Assembly (NCBI RefSeq): GCF_036174265.1
Contig: NZ_CP108055.1
Coordinates: 8,246,001-8,310,000 of the forward strand
DNA: 64,000 bases
Origin: Streptomyces sp. NBC_00285
GTDB taxonomy: Bacteria > Actinomycetota > Actinomycetes > Streptomycetales > Streptomycetaceae
Direction: 5' to 3'
How positions within the stretch are numbered: the stretch's first letter is position 1; each line of letters begins with the position of its first letter. The notes beneath the pieces were generated by a model that ran no database searches, was not told the origin of the DNA, and worked only from the letters and a program-made list of their open reading frames with translations. Shown one piece after another: positions 1 through 11,366 of this stretch. Position numbers and translations under genes: made by a program.

Positions 1-3000
1 GGCACCTGATCGTCGGACCGCAGATGGGCCAGGGCCCGCTGAGCGGCCAGTGTCCTTGGATGGCGTAGCCCGAGAACCTCCTCGCAGGCCTCCCGCACCT
101 CCACGAACTCCGCCTCGGCCGCAGCGAGTTCACCCTTCAGGCACAGCAGATCGGCCAGGTTGTGCCGGACCGCGAGGGTTCCCGGGTGCCGTGGCCCCAG
201 CGTCTCCACGCAGTCCGCGAGCACCGTGCGGTACTCCGCCTCCGCCTGCTCGACGTGCCCGCGCAGATGAAGGACGTGGGCTGCGCCGTGCCGTACGGAC
301 AAGGTGAGCAGGTGCTGCTCGCCCAGCACGGTGCGGCGGGCCTCGTACACCTCCCTGAACTCCTGTTCCGCCGCGGCCAGCCGGCCCTGGTCCTTGAGCA
401 GGTCGGCGATGTTGTGGCGGACCGCGAGGGTGCCGGGGTGGCGGGGACCGAGGGTGTCGACACAGTCCGCCAGGACCGTGCGGTACTCGGTCTCGGCCCG
501 GTCGGTGCGGCCCCGCAGATGCAGGACATGGGCGGCGCCGTGCCGTACGGACAGCGTGAGCAGGTGCTGTTCGCCCAGCACTTCACGGCGAGCCGCGTAC
601 ACCTCCCTGAACTCCGCCTCGGCGGCCTCCAGTTGACCCCGCTCCATCAGCAGGTCGGCCAGGTTGTGCCGGACCGCCAGGGTGTGCGGGTGCATGTCGC
701 CGAGCAGCCTGCGGCGGACCTCGAAGACCTCCCGGAACTCGGTCTCCGCGTCGCCGGGCCAGCCCCGGTCGCGCAGCACCGTGGCCAGACCGTGCCGGGC
801 GGCCACGGTCTCCGGATGGTCCTCACCGTAGGCGTCGGCGCGCAGCCCGAGCACCGTACGGAACTCGTGCTCGGCCTCGACCAGGAGGCCGCGGTCGCGC
901 AGGACGTCCGCGAGGTCATGGCGCACGGCGAGCGTGTTCGGGTGGCGCTCGCCCAGCACGTCGGCGCACTCCCGGTGGGTTTCCCGCAGTTCCTGTTCCG
1001 CCTGCCGGAACATGCCGCGCTCGTGCAGCACCTGGGCCATCTCGTGGCGGGTGACCAGGGTGTCGGGGTGGCTCGCGCCGAGAGTCTCGCGGTAGGCGTC
1101 CAGGACCAGACGGTAGTCCTCCTCGGCCTCCGCGAGCAGCCCTCGGTAACGGGCCATCCAGGCCACGCCCTTACGGGCCGCGAGGGTCTGGGGGTCGCGC
1201 TCGCCCAGCAGCACGCGGCGTGTGGCGTGGACCGCGCGGTACTCGGTCTCCGCCTCGACCGGGCGACCCCGGTCGCAGAGCAGGTTCGCGAGCGCGTACC
1301 GGGCGTCGGCGGTCTCGCCGGCCTCGTCGCCGAACAGCGCCCGGGTGTCCTCGAGGACGGTACGAAGGAGCGACTCGGCCGCCGGCAGCCGCCCGCGCTG
1401 CTGGAGCAGATGAGCGGCGGCGGACCGTACTTCGAGCGCGTCCGGATCGCGCGGCCCGCAGGCCAGCACGACCGGCTCGCACGCCTCCAGCACCTCCTCC
1501 GCCCGGTCCAGCCAGCCCCGCCGGAACAGGTGCCGGGCCCCGGCGGCCGCTGCCCTGAGCGCCTTCGAGACAAGCGCGTCGTCCGCCTCGTACGGGTCGC
1601 CGATCAGCGCCAGCGGGGCGTCGCAGTGCGGCAGCAGCAGCCGCCAGCGGGGCCAGTCGCGCGGGTCGTCCTCGCTCAGTTCGGCGGTGGCGCAGACGAC
1701 CAGGTCGGCGACGACGGCCGCATACTCCCGCATGTGCTCGGCGAGGTCCCGCTGGAGCCTGCCGGCGTCCCGGACGAGCGGGTGCATCAGCAGGGTGCGC
1801 GTGTGGTCGTCGCCGCCGCGCGGGGTGTGCAGCTCGATCAACCCGAAGTCGGCGAGCGAGGTGAGCGCCGTGAACAGCTCCTGGGGCGTGACGCCGGGCA
1901 GCAGCGACGAGTCCGCCAGCCGGTCGGGGCGCATCAGACCGACCAGCGGGACGGGCGCCTCGCCCAGACAGCACAGCAACCGCATCAGCGGCCGGGCCTG
2001 GGTGATGCCCCGCCGCTCCAGGAGGTCCAGCGACAGCTCCCACGTGCCGGTCACCGGGACCGAGTAGTCGCTGCCCGGCCGTCCGGGCGGGTGCTCGTCG
2101 AGGAGTTCGGTGAAGCGCACGTCGAGGGCCGCGCGGTAGTCGGCGTACGTCCGCACGGTCGTCGTGCCCGGCCAGGCGGGGAAGGCCGAGGCCGCCGCGA
2201 GATGCGAGCCCGCGATCCGCAGGGCCAGCGGCAGTCCGCCGAGCCGCCGGGCCAGGCTCTGCGCGTCCTCACGCGAACCGGCCCGCTCCCCGGCGAGATC
2301 CCACAGCACCTCGGCCGCGTCGGCCTCCTCCAGCGCGTCCACGGGATGCAGGGTGGCCCATGGACCCCACGTCGTCGGGCTGCTGTCCCTGCTGGTGATC
2401 AGCACCAGACCGGGCAGCTCCGCGGCCGGCCTGATCCAGCCGGTTCCCTCCGACAACCGGCCGTACGGGGCCAGGTGTTCGGGTTCGTCGGCGTTGTCCA
2501 CCACCAGCAGCCACGGGCTCGCGGTGTCGCACAGCCGCCGCCACAGCAGATCCGTCGCACTCGAACGCCCGGACCAGGCACGGTCGATGAGATCCGCGGG
2601 CGTGCCCAGCGCGGCCACCACCTCACGCATCCCGGCGCTCAGCGCGGCCGGGTTCTTCGCGGTCACCCACCACACGTCGACGTTCAGCGCGGCGGCGTAC
2701 GCGGCGATCTCCAGGGCGACCGTCGTCTTGCCGCCACCGCCCATGCCGTGCAGCACCCGCACACCCGAAGTCGGCTTGCCCACCAGCTGTTTGAGCGTGT
2801 CCAGCAGTGGCCCACGGCCCCGGACCCGCCGGTCCAGGCGCCCCAGCGGAGGAGCCACGGTCAGCGCGCCGGGGGCGCGGGCCTCCAGGGCGACCGGTTG
2901 CTGCTGGATCTGGATGAAGACCGGGGGGCGGGCCACCACGCCTGAGAACTCCTGCACGAACTCGGTCAGCAGACCGGACAGCGCGGGGTCACGGGCCAGC

Positions 3001-3236
3001 AGACCGCGCAGCGTCGCGTCCCACTCGTCCCGCTGCTCCCGCAGGATGATCTCCTGCCGGCCCGGCGGAGCCGCGTCCAGCGCCGCCCGCGCCTGGTCGA
3101 GCCGTGCCACGTCCTCCCGCCGCAGGATCCGCGAGATCCTGTGCCGGGCCACCTGCCAGGCATCCGTGGTCATCAGCCCGACCATCGTGCCCGCGGCGGC
3201 GGCAGCGGTCTGGGTGAACAACTCTGCCCCGAACAT
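1..3236 (-). CDS. NB-ARC / TPR STAND-type protein (3' end cut by window edge)
   Basis: Large signal-transducing NTPase with C-terminal tetratricopeptide repeats. The frame is open from an ATG at 3236 to base 1 with no stop, so at least 1,078 residues are present and the C-terminus is missing. A GGGGGG ribosome site lies about 6 bases before the ATG. Visible: Walker A GMGGGGKTT near residue 160, Walker B WLLVVDNAD near 240, and GLPLA near 330, as in NB-ARC ATPases. From about residue 600 onward there are tandem 42-residue TPR units with the LGxxHPxTLxxRHxLAxLL consensus of the TPR_10/TPR_12 class. The first 25 residues are alanine-rich and may be a small effector-associated or membrane-proximal segment. 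Such STAND proteins act as regulators or immune sensors; the ligand and effector function here are unknown. The last repeats are nearly duplicated at DNA level. Confidence 0.9.
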   Translation of the reverse strand, partial: MFGAELFTQTAAAAAGTMVGLMTTDAWQVARHRISRILRREDVARLDQARAALDAAPPGRQEIILREQRDEWDATLRGLLARDPALSGLLTEFVQEFSGVVARPPVFIQIQQQPVALEARAPGALTVAPPLGRLDRRVRGRGPLLDTLKQLVGKPTSGVRVLHGMGGGGKTTVALEIAAYAAALNVDVWWVTAKNPAALSAGMREVVAALGTPADLIDRAWSGRSSATDLLWRRLCDTASPWLLVVDNADEPEHLAPYGRLSEGTGWIRPAAELPGLVLITSRDSSPTTWGPWATLHPVDALEEADAAEVLWDLAGERAGSREDAQSLARRLGGLPLALRIAGSHLAAASAFPAWPGTTTVRTYADYRAALDVRFTELLDEHPPGRPGSDYSVPVTGTWELSLDLLERRGITQARPLMRLLCCLGEAPVPLVGLMRPDRLADSSLLPGVTPQELFTALTSLADFGLIELHTPRGGDDHTRTLLMHPLVRDAGRLQRDLAEHMREYAAVVADLVVCATAELSEDDPRDWPRWRLLLPHCDAPLALIGDPYEADDALVSKALRAAAAGARHLFRRGWLDRAEEVLEACEPVVLACGPRDPDALEVRSAAAHLLQQRGRLPAAESLLRTVLEDTRALFGDEAGETADARYALANLLCDRGRPVEAETEYRAVHATRRVLLGERDPQTLAARKGVAWMARYRGLLAEAEEDYRLVLDAYRETLGASHPDTLVTRHEMAQVLHERGMFRQAEQELRETHRECADVLGERHPNTLAVRHDLADVLRDRGLLVEAEHEFRTVLGLRADAYGEDHPETVAARHGLATVLRDRGWPGDAETEFREVFEVRRRLLGDMHPHTLAVRHNLADLLMERGQLEAAEAEFREVYAARREVLGEQHLLTLSVRHGAAHVLHLRGRTDRAETEYRTVLADCVDTLGPRHPGTLAVRHNIADLLKDQGRLAAAEQEFREVYEARRTVLGEQHLLTLSVRHGAAHVLHLRGHVEQAEAEYRTVLADCVETLGPRHPGTLAVRHNLADLLCLKGELAAAEAEFVEVREACEEVLGLRHPRTLAAQRALAHLRSDDQV
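161..664. repeat. Two near-identical 252-bp direct repeats inside the TPR region
   Basis: Bases 161-412 and 413-664 are direct copies offset by exactly 252 bp, or 84 codons (two TPR units). They share long identical stretches such as the one around 286-315 and 538-567. This is recent intragenic duplication of a TPR pair and a likely site of copy-number change. Confidence 0.8.
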
Positions 3237-5847
<2,611 letters not shown>

Positions 5848-6219
5848 GGCGGTTCCTCCCGCGGGGCTGCCCTGCCTCTCCGGCCGTCCGCGTGCACATG
5901 CGCGGTCGGCCGGAGCCCGCCCCGCGAGCCGGCAGCACCGCGTCGGCGCCCGGCCGCGGTTCGTCCGCCGGCGACGACTCCGTCTTGTACGGCGCATCCC
6001 GCAGCGCGAGTCGACGTCGTACGGCGCACCGGTCCGGACCCGGCGGTCTCGAACTGGTGTACGCGGGTTCACCTGACGGAGTGGCGGCGGACGTCGTCGA
6101 CCTGCCGGTTCCCGGCGCTTCCGCTCCTGATCTGCCGGCAGTCTCACTCGTTCGTGGCTCGTCGGGCGCCGGTGCGCCGGGTAGGCACCAGCCGGTGGTG
6201 ATCCAGCCGGAGGCGATCC
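5848..6219. other. Intergenic region between geoA and the PDZ gene
   Basis: 372 bp. It holds the geoA terminator hairpin at 5878-5915 and, near its 3' end, the GGAGG ribosome site (about 6209-6213) of the next gene. I see no credible gene or clear promoter elsewhere in it. Confidence 0.5.
5878..5915 (+). terminator. Rho-independent-type hairpin after geoA
   Basis: Arms 5878-5886 and 5907-5915 pair perfectly (CTCCGGCCG with CGGCCGGAG). A T-T mismatch and a further 5-bp stem (5888-5892 with 5901-5905) enclose an 8-base loop. The hairpin lies 30 bases after the geoA stop. There is no U tract, as is common in Streptomyces. Confidence 0.75.
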
Positions 6220-6804
6220 ATGGAACAGACTGCGTTGCGCCCCAAGCCCATGCCCGGTCAGGAGTCCGACGGCGCCCGGAAGTCCGGGCCCGCCCGGCGT
6301 CCGCATGCCACGCGCCGGCGTGGGCGTCGGCTCACGACCCTGCTGCTCGGCCTGTTCGCCGCAACCGTCCTGCTGTTGTCGGGGGTGGGTCTCGGGACGG
6401 TGGGTGCCACGGTGATCGGCATGAGCAGACTGGCCGAATTCCGGCAGCGGGCGGGAGTGCACCCCGGCGGCCCGGCCACGTCCGCACACCCGGTCCCCGC
6501 TCCGTCCTCCGCGAAGCAGACACCCCGCCCCACGCACGCCGCCGCGACCCTGGGGCTTGAGGCCGTCGACGCCGAGAAGGCCGGGGCCCTGGTGGTCGGC
6601 GTCCACATCCCGGGCCCGGGCTACACGGCGGGCCTGGTCCGGGGCGACGTACTCCTCGCCCTCGGCCGGACCCGGATCGACACGGCCGACGACCTCGCGC
6701 GAGCCGTCGCCGCTGCCCGCCCCGGACGCGAGCTCGTCCTGACGGTCCGGCACCGCAGCGGCGGGTACCAGCAACTGACGGCGGTACCGGGCGTCGTCAC
6801 GTGA
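6220..6804 (+). CDS. Membrane-anchored PDZ-domain protein
   Basis: 194 residues. An Arg-rich cytoplasmic N-terminus (to about residue 37) is followed by one membrane helix (about 39-62, TTLLLGLFAATVLLLSGVGL), a Pro/Ala/Thr-rich linker, and a C-terminal PDZ domain (about 110-190). The PDZ domain carries GPGYTAGLVRGDVLLALGR, as in HtrA/DegP PDZ domains, which bind protein C-termini. No protease domain is present, so this is a substrate-binding or scaffolding protein facing outward rather than an HtrA protease. The ATG at 6220 has a GGAGG site 6 bases upstream. No operon partner is evident: geoA upstream is closed by a terminator and over 400 bp follow before the next gene. The partner protein is unknown. 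Confidence 0.8.
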   Translation: MEQTALRPKPMPGQESDGARKSGPARRPHATRRRGRRLTTLLLGLFAATVLLLSGVGLGTVGATVIGMSRLAEFRQRAGVHPGGPATSAHPVPAPSSAKQTPRPTHAAATLGLEAVDAEKAGALVVGVHIPGPGYTAGLVRGDVLLALGRTRIDTADDLARAVAAARPGRELVLTVRHRSGGYQQLTAVPGVVT

Positions 6805-7217
6805 ACGCACCCACTTCAGGGCCGACGCCCAGGAGAGCCACTGCCACCAGTACCAACGGCGTACGACGGCCAAGTACATGGAGTCCTTTTCCGCAGCGCC
6901 GAGGACACGGTTCACCAGTCCAGCGGTGAGGGCTCCGCCGTGAGCACCCGGAGAGCGACCGCCAGGCCCTCGACGCCGGCAACCGCGCCCGGGCCAGGGA
7001 CGGGAACGACTGCCCCGAGCCGTCCCTCCGGATCAGGACCGCCGAACAGGTCCTCGACTCCCGCGCCGCCTCCTCCGACGAACCTCCGGCACAGGACACC
7101 CGCGTACGGCCTGCGCCGCGTCCGGACCGTCCGAAAGTCGTGTCGACCGGCTCGCGCGCCCCACGCCGTCCGGGCAGGATGCTGCCCACAGACCTTCGTC
7201 CGCCCCAGGAGGACCGC
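6805..7217. other. Gene-free stretch, possible decayed coding sequence
   Basis: 413 bp. Short stretches in two plus-strand frames have protein-like composition (for example LRIRTAEQVLDSRAAS around 7030-7077), but each is soon broken by a stop or a frame change and no start or ribosome site fits. The last 15 bases hold the AGGAGG site of the M24 gene. It is best called non-coding, or a remnant. Confidence 0.35.
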
Positions 7218-8342
7218 ATGACCGGCACCGCAGCACCCTTCGCCGCCGACGACTACAGGGCCCGCATGGAGCGCGCGGTCCGGTCGGCGCACGAGGCCGG
7301 GCTGGCAGGTCTCCTGGTGGCCCCGGGGCCCGACCTGGTGTGGCTCACCGGCTACGCGCCCCCCGCGGTCACCGAACGGCTCACCCTGCTGGTCCTCGCC
7401 CCCGGACAGGACCCCGTCCTCGTCGTCCCCACCCTGGAGGCCCCGGACGCCGCCAAGGCCGCCGGCGCGAGCGCCCTGACCATGCGGGACTGGACCGACG
7501 GCAAGGACCCCTACGCCGCCACCGCCGCCCTCCTGGACGCCGACGGCCGGTTCGGCATCAGCGACAACGCCTGGGCCATGCACCTGCTGGCCCTGCAGAA
7601 GGCCCTGCCCGGCACCTCGTACGCCTCTCTCACCGACGCCCTGCCGATGCTCCGGGCCGTCAAGGACGCGGCCGAGCTGGAACTGCTGACCGCCGCCGGC
7701 GCTGCCGCGGACGCGACGTTCGAGGAGATCCGGAAGGTTCCCTTCGGCGGCCGCCGGGAGTCCGAGGTGGCCGCCGACCTGGCGGAACTGCTCCGCCGCT
7801 TCGGCCACTCCCAGGTCGACTTCACCATCGTCGCCTCGGGGCCCAACGGCGCCGACCCGCACCACGAGGTGGGCGACCGGATCATCGAACGCGGCGACAT
7901 GGTCGTCCTCGACTTCGGCGGCCTCAAGGACGGCTACGGCTCCGACACCTCCCGCACGGTCCACGTCGGCGAGCCCACCGACGAGGAGCGCCGGGTGCAC
8001 GACCTCGTGCGCGCGGCCCAGGAGGCGGGTTTCCGCTCGGTACGGCCAGGAGTGCCGTGCCAGGAGGTCGACCGGGCCGCCCGCGCGGTCATCGCCGACG
8101 CCGGGTACGGCGAGTACTTCATCCACCGCACCGGGCACGGCATCGGCGTCACCACGCACGAACCGCCGTACATGATCGAGGGCGAGGAGCAGCCCCTGGT
8201 CCCGGGCATGTGCTTCTCCGTGGAGCCCGGTGTTTATCTGCCGGGCCGTTTCGGGGTACGCATCGAGGACATCGTCACGGTCACCGAGGACGGCGGCCGC
8301 AGGCTCAACGACACGACCCGCGAGATGGTCATAGTGGACTGA
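7218..8342 (+). CDS. M24 family metallopeptidase (Xaa-Pro aminopeptidase/dipeptidase type)
   Basis: 374-residue cytoplasmic pita-bread peptidase, predicted to cleave Xaa-Pro bonds. It has an N-terminal creatinase/prolidase-like domain (about 10-150) and a C-terminal M24 catalytic domain (about 160-370). All five metal ligands are visible: Asp in VVLDFGG, Asp in GSDTSRT, His in HRTGHGIG, Glu in FSVEPGVY and Glu in RIEDIVTV. The ATG at 7218 is chosen because an AGGAGG ribosome site lies 5 bases upstream. The frame is also open upstream of this ATG, but that stretch has no ribosome site. A phosphotransferase-like gene follows 45 bp downstream and may be cotranscribed. Confidence 0.93.
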   Translation: MTGTAAPFAADDYRARMERAVRSAHEAGLAGLLVAPGPDLVWLTGYAPPAVTERLTLLVLAPGQDPVLVVPTLEAPDAAKAAGASALTMRDWTDGKDPYAATAALLDADGRFGISDNAWAMHLLALQKALPGTSYASLTDALPMLRAVKDAAELELLTAAGAAADATFEEIRKVPFGGRRESEVAADLAELLRRFGHSQVDFTIVASGPNGADPHHEVGDRIIERGDMVVLDFGGLKDGYGSDTSRTVHVGEPTDEERRVHDLVRAAQEAGFRSVRPGVPCQEVDRAARAVIADAGYGEYFIHRTGHGIGVTTHEPPYMIEGEEQPLVPGMCFSVEPGVYLPGRFGVRIEDIVTVTEDGGRRLNDTTREMVIVD

Positions 8343-8387
8343 CCGAGCCCAGGAGCCCTCCACCCCTCGAGCGACTACGGCGCGACC

Positions 8388-9332
8388 ATGACCCAGGCAC
8401 CGACACCCACCGCGGACACGGTCCGCCGACTGGTCCGTTCCCTGCTCAAGGACGGCACGCCCGGCGCGGGCGGACCCGAGATCCGGCCTGTCGTCGCGGG
8501 CGGACAGCACTCCACGTGGTGGGTCGGTACCCGCCATGTGCTGCGTCTTGCCCCCGACCGGGCGGCCTCCGTCCGCCGGCGCCGCGAGCTGCGCCTGCGT
8601 GACCTGGTGCGCGCGCATCTGCCGGTCGCCGTGCCCGCAGGCGTCGCGCACGGCGAGTGGGAGCCGGGGCTGGCCTACACCCTGGACACCAGGCTGCCCG
8701 GCGGTTCGGCGGAGGAGCACGACGTGTCCGCAGTCGGCGAGGCCGACCTGGCCGGACTGCTCACGGGACTGCGCGAGGTGCCGGTACGGCAGGCAGAGGC
8801 GCTCGGCGTCCCGCGCGTCGCCCCGCGCTCACTGGAGGCGCTGCGCCGTGAGGCCGGACGGGCCGTCGAGCGCCTCCGCGCGGCCGACGAGTTCGACCCG
8901 GCCCGCCTCCAGCAGCTCACCTCCGCGGCCGCCGTCCAGCTCGCCGCGCAACCGGGCGGCGCGGTCCTCGTGCACCACGCCCTGACCGGGGAACACCTCG
9001 TGGTCGGCGCCGACGGCCGGGTGCGGGGCGTCCTGGACTGGACGGCCGCGGTCGTCGGCGATCCCGCCGAGGACATCGCGGGCCTCGCCCTCGCCGTCGG
9101 CTCACCCGCCGCCGTCCGCGCCGCCACCCTCGCCGGTTACGGTGCCCGCCCCTGTCTGCGCGGCCTCTGGCTGGCCCGCTGCGACACCGTGATCCACCTC
9201 GCCGCGGGCCTGAAGGGCCGCGGGGACGCTTCGCCGGGCCTGCTCAGGACCCGCCTCGGCCGCGCCTGGGAGGCGATCCTGCTGGAACGGGTCACGGAGC
9301 TGCGGGACGAGCCGCACGACACGGAGGCGTAG
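8388..9332 (+). CDS. Aminoglycoside-phosphotransferase-like protein with degenerate catalytic loop
   Basis: 314 residues with the overall order of the APH/choline kinase fold: an N-terminal nucleotide-lobe region (VVAGGQHSTWWVG...VLRLAP), then a C-lobe with the catalytic loop and the metal-binding loop GVLDWTAAVVGDPAEDIA. The catalytic loop, normally HGDxxxxN, reads HHALTGEH at 196-203. The catalytic Asp is Ala198 and the Asn is His203, while the DFG-equivalent Asp217 is kept. The usual Lys position looks like Arg53. It is therefore probably a pseudokinase or an ATP-binding protein with altered chemistry. A true APH-like kinase with an intact HGDALPRN loop lies at 26752-27606 for comparison. 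It sits 45 bp after the M24 peptidase. Confidence 0.75.
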   Translation: MTQAPTPTADTVRRLVRSLLKDGTPGAGGPEIRPVVAGGQHSTWWVGTRHVLRLAPDRAASVRRRRELRLRDLVRAHLPVAVPAGVAHGEWEPGLAYTLDTRLPGGSAEEHDVSAVGEADLAGLLTGLREVPVRQAEALGVPRVAPRSLEALRREAGRAVERLRAADEFDPARLQQLTSAAAVQLAAQPGGAVLVHHALTGEHLVVGADGRVRGVLDWTAAVVGDPAEDIAGLALAVGSPAAVRAATLAGYGARPCLRGLWLARCDTVIHLAAGLKGRGDASPGLLRTRLGRAWEAILLERVTELRDEPHDTEA

Positions 9333-9447
9333 GCGGCTCCACATGGCACACGGCCTTCGGCGAGGTCGTCGTCCGCGGTCTGCGCATACCTGCCCGTCAC
9401 CAGGCACCGGCCGCCCTGTCCGCCCTCGCGTGAGCCGGCCCGTCGGG

Positions 9448-11193
9448 TCACGACTGCAGCAGCACCACGCACGACTCCCCGGGCATCTGCAGCACCCCGT
9501 CCGCGCCCGGTGCCTCCACGGGCTCCCAGGCCGCCAGGACGCGCGCCTCGCGGGGGCCCAGGGGGATGGCCGCCGTCGACTTCGCGAGGTTCACGGCGAC
9601 CCGGACGTCCCCGCGGCGGAAGGCGAGCCAGCGCTGGGCCTCGTCGTGGGCGACCTTGGTGTCGGCGAGGTCGGGATCGGTCAGGTCCGGCTGTTCGTGC
9701 CGCAGTGCCAGAAGCCGGCGGTACCAGGCCAGGACGCGCGCGTGCGGCTCGCGTTCGAGCTCGGACCAGTCGAGACAGGACCGGTCACGGGTCGCCGGGT
9801 CCTGTGGGTCGGGCACATCCTCCTCGGCCCAGCCGTGCTCCGCGAACTCCCGTCGTCTGCCCCTGCGTACGGCCTCCGCGAGCTCGGGATCGGTGTGGTC
9901 GGTGAAGAACTGCCAGGGGGTGCCGGCCGCCCACTCCTCGCCCATGAACAGCATCGGCGTGAAGGGTGCGGTCAGCGTGAGCGCCGCCGCACAGGCCACC
10001 AGGCCGGGGGAGAGGGACGCCGCCAGCCGGTCGCCCTGGGCGCGGTTGCCGACCTGGTCGTGGGTCTGGGAGTAGCCGAGCAGCCGGTGCGCCGCCACCC
10101 GCGTCCGGTCCAGCGGGCGCCCGTGGCCCCGGCCGCGGAAGCTGGAGTACGTGCCGTCGTGGAAGTAGCCGCCGGTGAGCGTCTTGGCGAGGGCGGTGAG
10201 GGGTGCGCGGCCGAAGTCGGCGTAGTAGCCCTGGTCCTCGCCGGTGAGCGCGGTGTGCAGGGAGTGATGGAAGTCGTCGTTCCACTGCGCGTGCAGCCCG
10301 AGCCCGCCCTGCGCGCGGGGCGTGATCAGCCGCGGGTCGTTCAGGTCCGACTCGGCGACCAGGAACAGTGGCCGCCCCAGATCGGTCGCGAGGGCGTCGA
10401 CGGCGGTCGACAGCTCCTCCAGGAAGTGGCACGCGCGCGTGTCGGCCAGCGCGTGCACGGCGTCCAGACGCAGCCCGTCGATCCGGTAGTCCCGCAGCCA
10501 GGAAAGGGCGCTGCCCAGCAGATAGGTGCGCACCTCGTCCGAGCCGGGCGCGTCCAGGTTGACCGCGGAACCCCAGGGCGTGTGGTGCGTGTCCGTGAAG
10601 TACGGACCGAACGCGGGCAGGTAGTTGCCGGACGGCCCCAGATGGTTGTGCACCACATCCAGGACCACCCCGAGACCCAGCTCGTGGGCACGGTCGACGA
10701 AACGCTTGAGGGCCTCGGGACCGCCGTAGGGCTCGTGGACGGCCCACAGGGAAACGCCCTCGTAACCCCAGCCGTGTCGCCCGGGGAAGGGACACAGCGG
10801 CATCAACTCGACGTGCGTGACGCCGAGTTCGACGAGGTGGTCGAGGCGGGCGGCGGCCGCGTCCAGGGTGCCCTCGGGCGTGTACGTGCCGACGTGCAGC
10901 TCGTACAGGGCCGCGCCCGGCAGCGGGCGGCCCGCCCAACGCGTACGCCATGCGTACCGTTCGTGGTCGACGACCGCGCTGAGGCCGTCCGGGCCGTCCG
11001 GCTGACGGCGCGAGCGCGGGTCGGGCAGCACGGGGCCGTCGTCCAGCGCGAAGCCGTAGCGCGTGCCGTCCCCGGCCGCCGCCTCCGTCCACCACCATCC
11101 CGCGCGCTCCGGATCGCGCTCCAACGCGCGTGCGGCGCCCTCGCAATGGAGCGTCACTCGGCCGGCCTGCGGTGCCCACACCTCGAACTGCAC
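9448..11193 (-). CDS. treZ: Malto-oligosyltrehalose trehalohydrolase
   Basis: GH13 enzyme that releases trehalose from maltooligosyltrehalose, the last step of the TreX-TreY-TreZ glycogen-to-trehalose route. 581 residues, the family length. The N-terminal carbohydrate-binding domain begins FEVWAPQAGRVTL, followed by the (beta/alpha)8 barrel. DGLRLDAVHALAD carries the nucleophile region and FLVAESDLNDPRL the acid/base Glu region; HNHLGPSGNYL and TPMLFMGEEWAAGTPW are also typical. The GTG at 11193 is chosen because it starts directly at the conserved domain and has a GAAGGGGA site upstream. It is divergent from the FHA gene and about 4.3 kb away from treY and treX, which it normally accompanies, so it has its own promoter in 11194-11366. 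Confidence 0.95.
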   Translation of the reverse strand: MQFEVWAPQAGRVTLHCEGAARALERDPERAGWWWTEAAAGDGTRYGFALDDGPVLPDPRSRRQPDGPDGLSAVVDHERYAWRTRWAGRPLPGAALYELHVGTYTPEGTLDAAAARLDHLVELGVTHVELMPLCPFPGRHGWGYEGVSLWAVHEPYGGPEALKRFVDRAHELGLGVVLDVVHNHLGPSGNYLPAFGPYFTDTHHTPWGSAVNLDAPGSDEVRTYLLGSALSWLRDYRIDGLRLDAVHALADTRACHFLEELSTAVDALATDLGRPLFLVAESDLNDPRLITPRAQGGLGLHAQWNDDFHHSLHTALTGEDQGYYADFGRAPLTALAKTLTGGYFHDGTYSSFRGRGHGRPLDRTRVAAHRLLGYSQTHDQVGNRAQGDRLAASLSPGLVACAAALTLTAPFTPMLFMGEEWAAGTPWQFFTDHTDPELAEAVRRGRRREFAEHGWAEEDVPDPQDPATRDRSCLDWSELEREPHARVLAWYRRLLALRHEQPDLTDPDLADTKVAHDEAQRWLAFRRGDVRVAVNLAKSTAAIPLGPREARVLAAWEPVEAPGADGVLQMPGESCVVLLQS

Positions 11194-11330
11194 GGACGGT
11201 CCCCTTCGTCTGCTCACCGTGATGTAGCCCGTCCATGGTGCTTCAAACGAGATCGGTGCGCCTTTGAATCTTCCCCGTTTGTGACAGGTGTCGCCAGGTA
11301 CGCGCGTGTGGCGGCCGTAGTCTCGTTTTC

Positions 11331-11366
11331 TGGACACCCGGGGTTCACTGCCCGACAATCACCAAC
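11331..11366 (+). promoter_or_regulatory. Candidate promoter giving a leaderless FHA mRNA
   Basis: TGGACA at 11331-11336 and GACAAT at 11354-11359 are separated by 17 bp, close to the housekeeping consensus. The predicted start point (about 11366-11367) falls on the GTG start codon at 11367. No ribosome-binding site precedes that GTG, which fits a leaderless transcript. This is my reading of motifs, not measured. Confidence 0.5.

Noticed and set aside
162..2945. 927-codon open frame on the plus strand opposite the NB-ARC/TPR gene
   Set aside because: Shadow of the minus-strand gene; composition is typical of antisense frames in high-GC DNA and no family is recognisable.
6940..7221. 93-codon plus-strand frame before the M24 gene
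   Set aside because: Pro/Thr/Arg-rich composition with no start signal; kept only as a possible decayed sequence.
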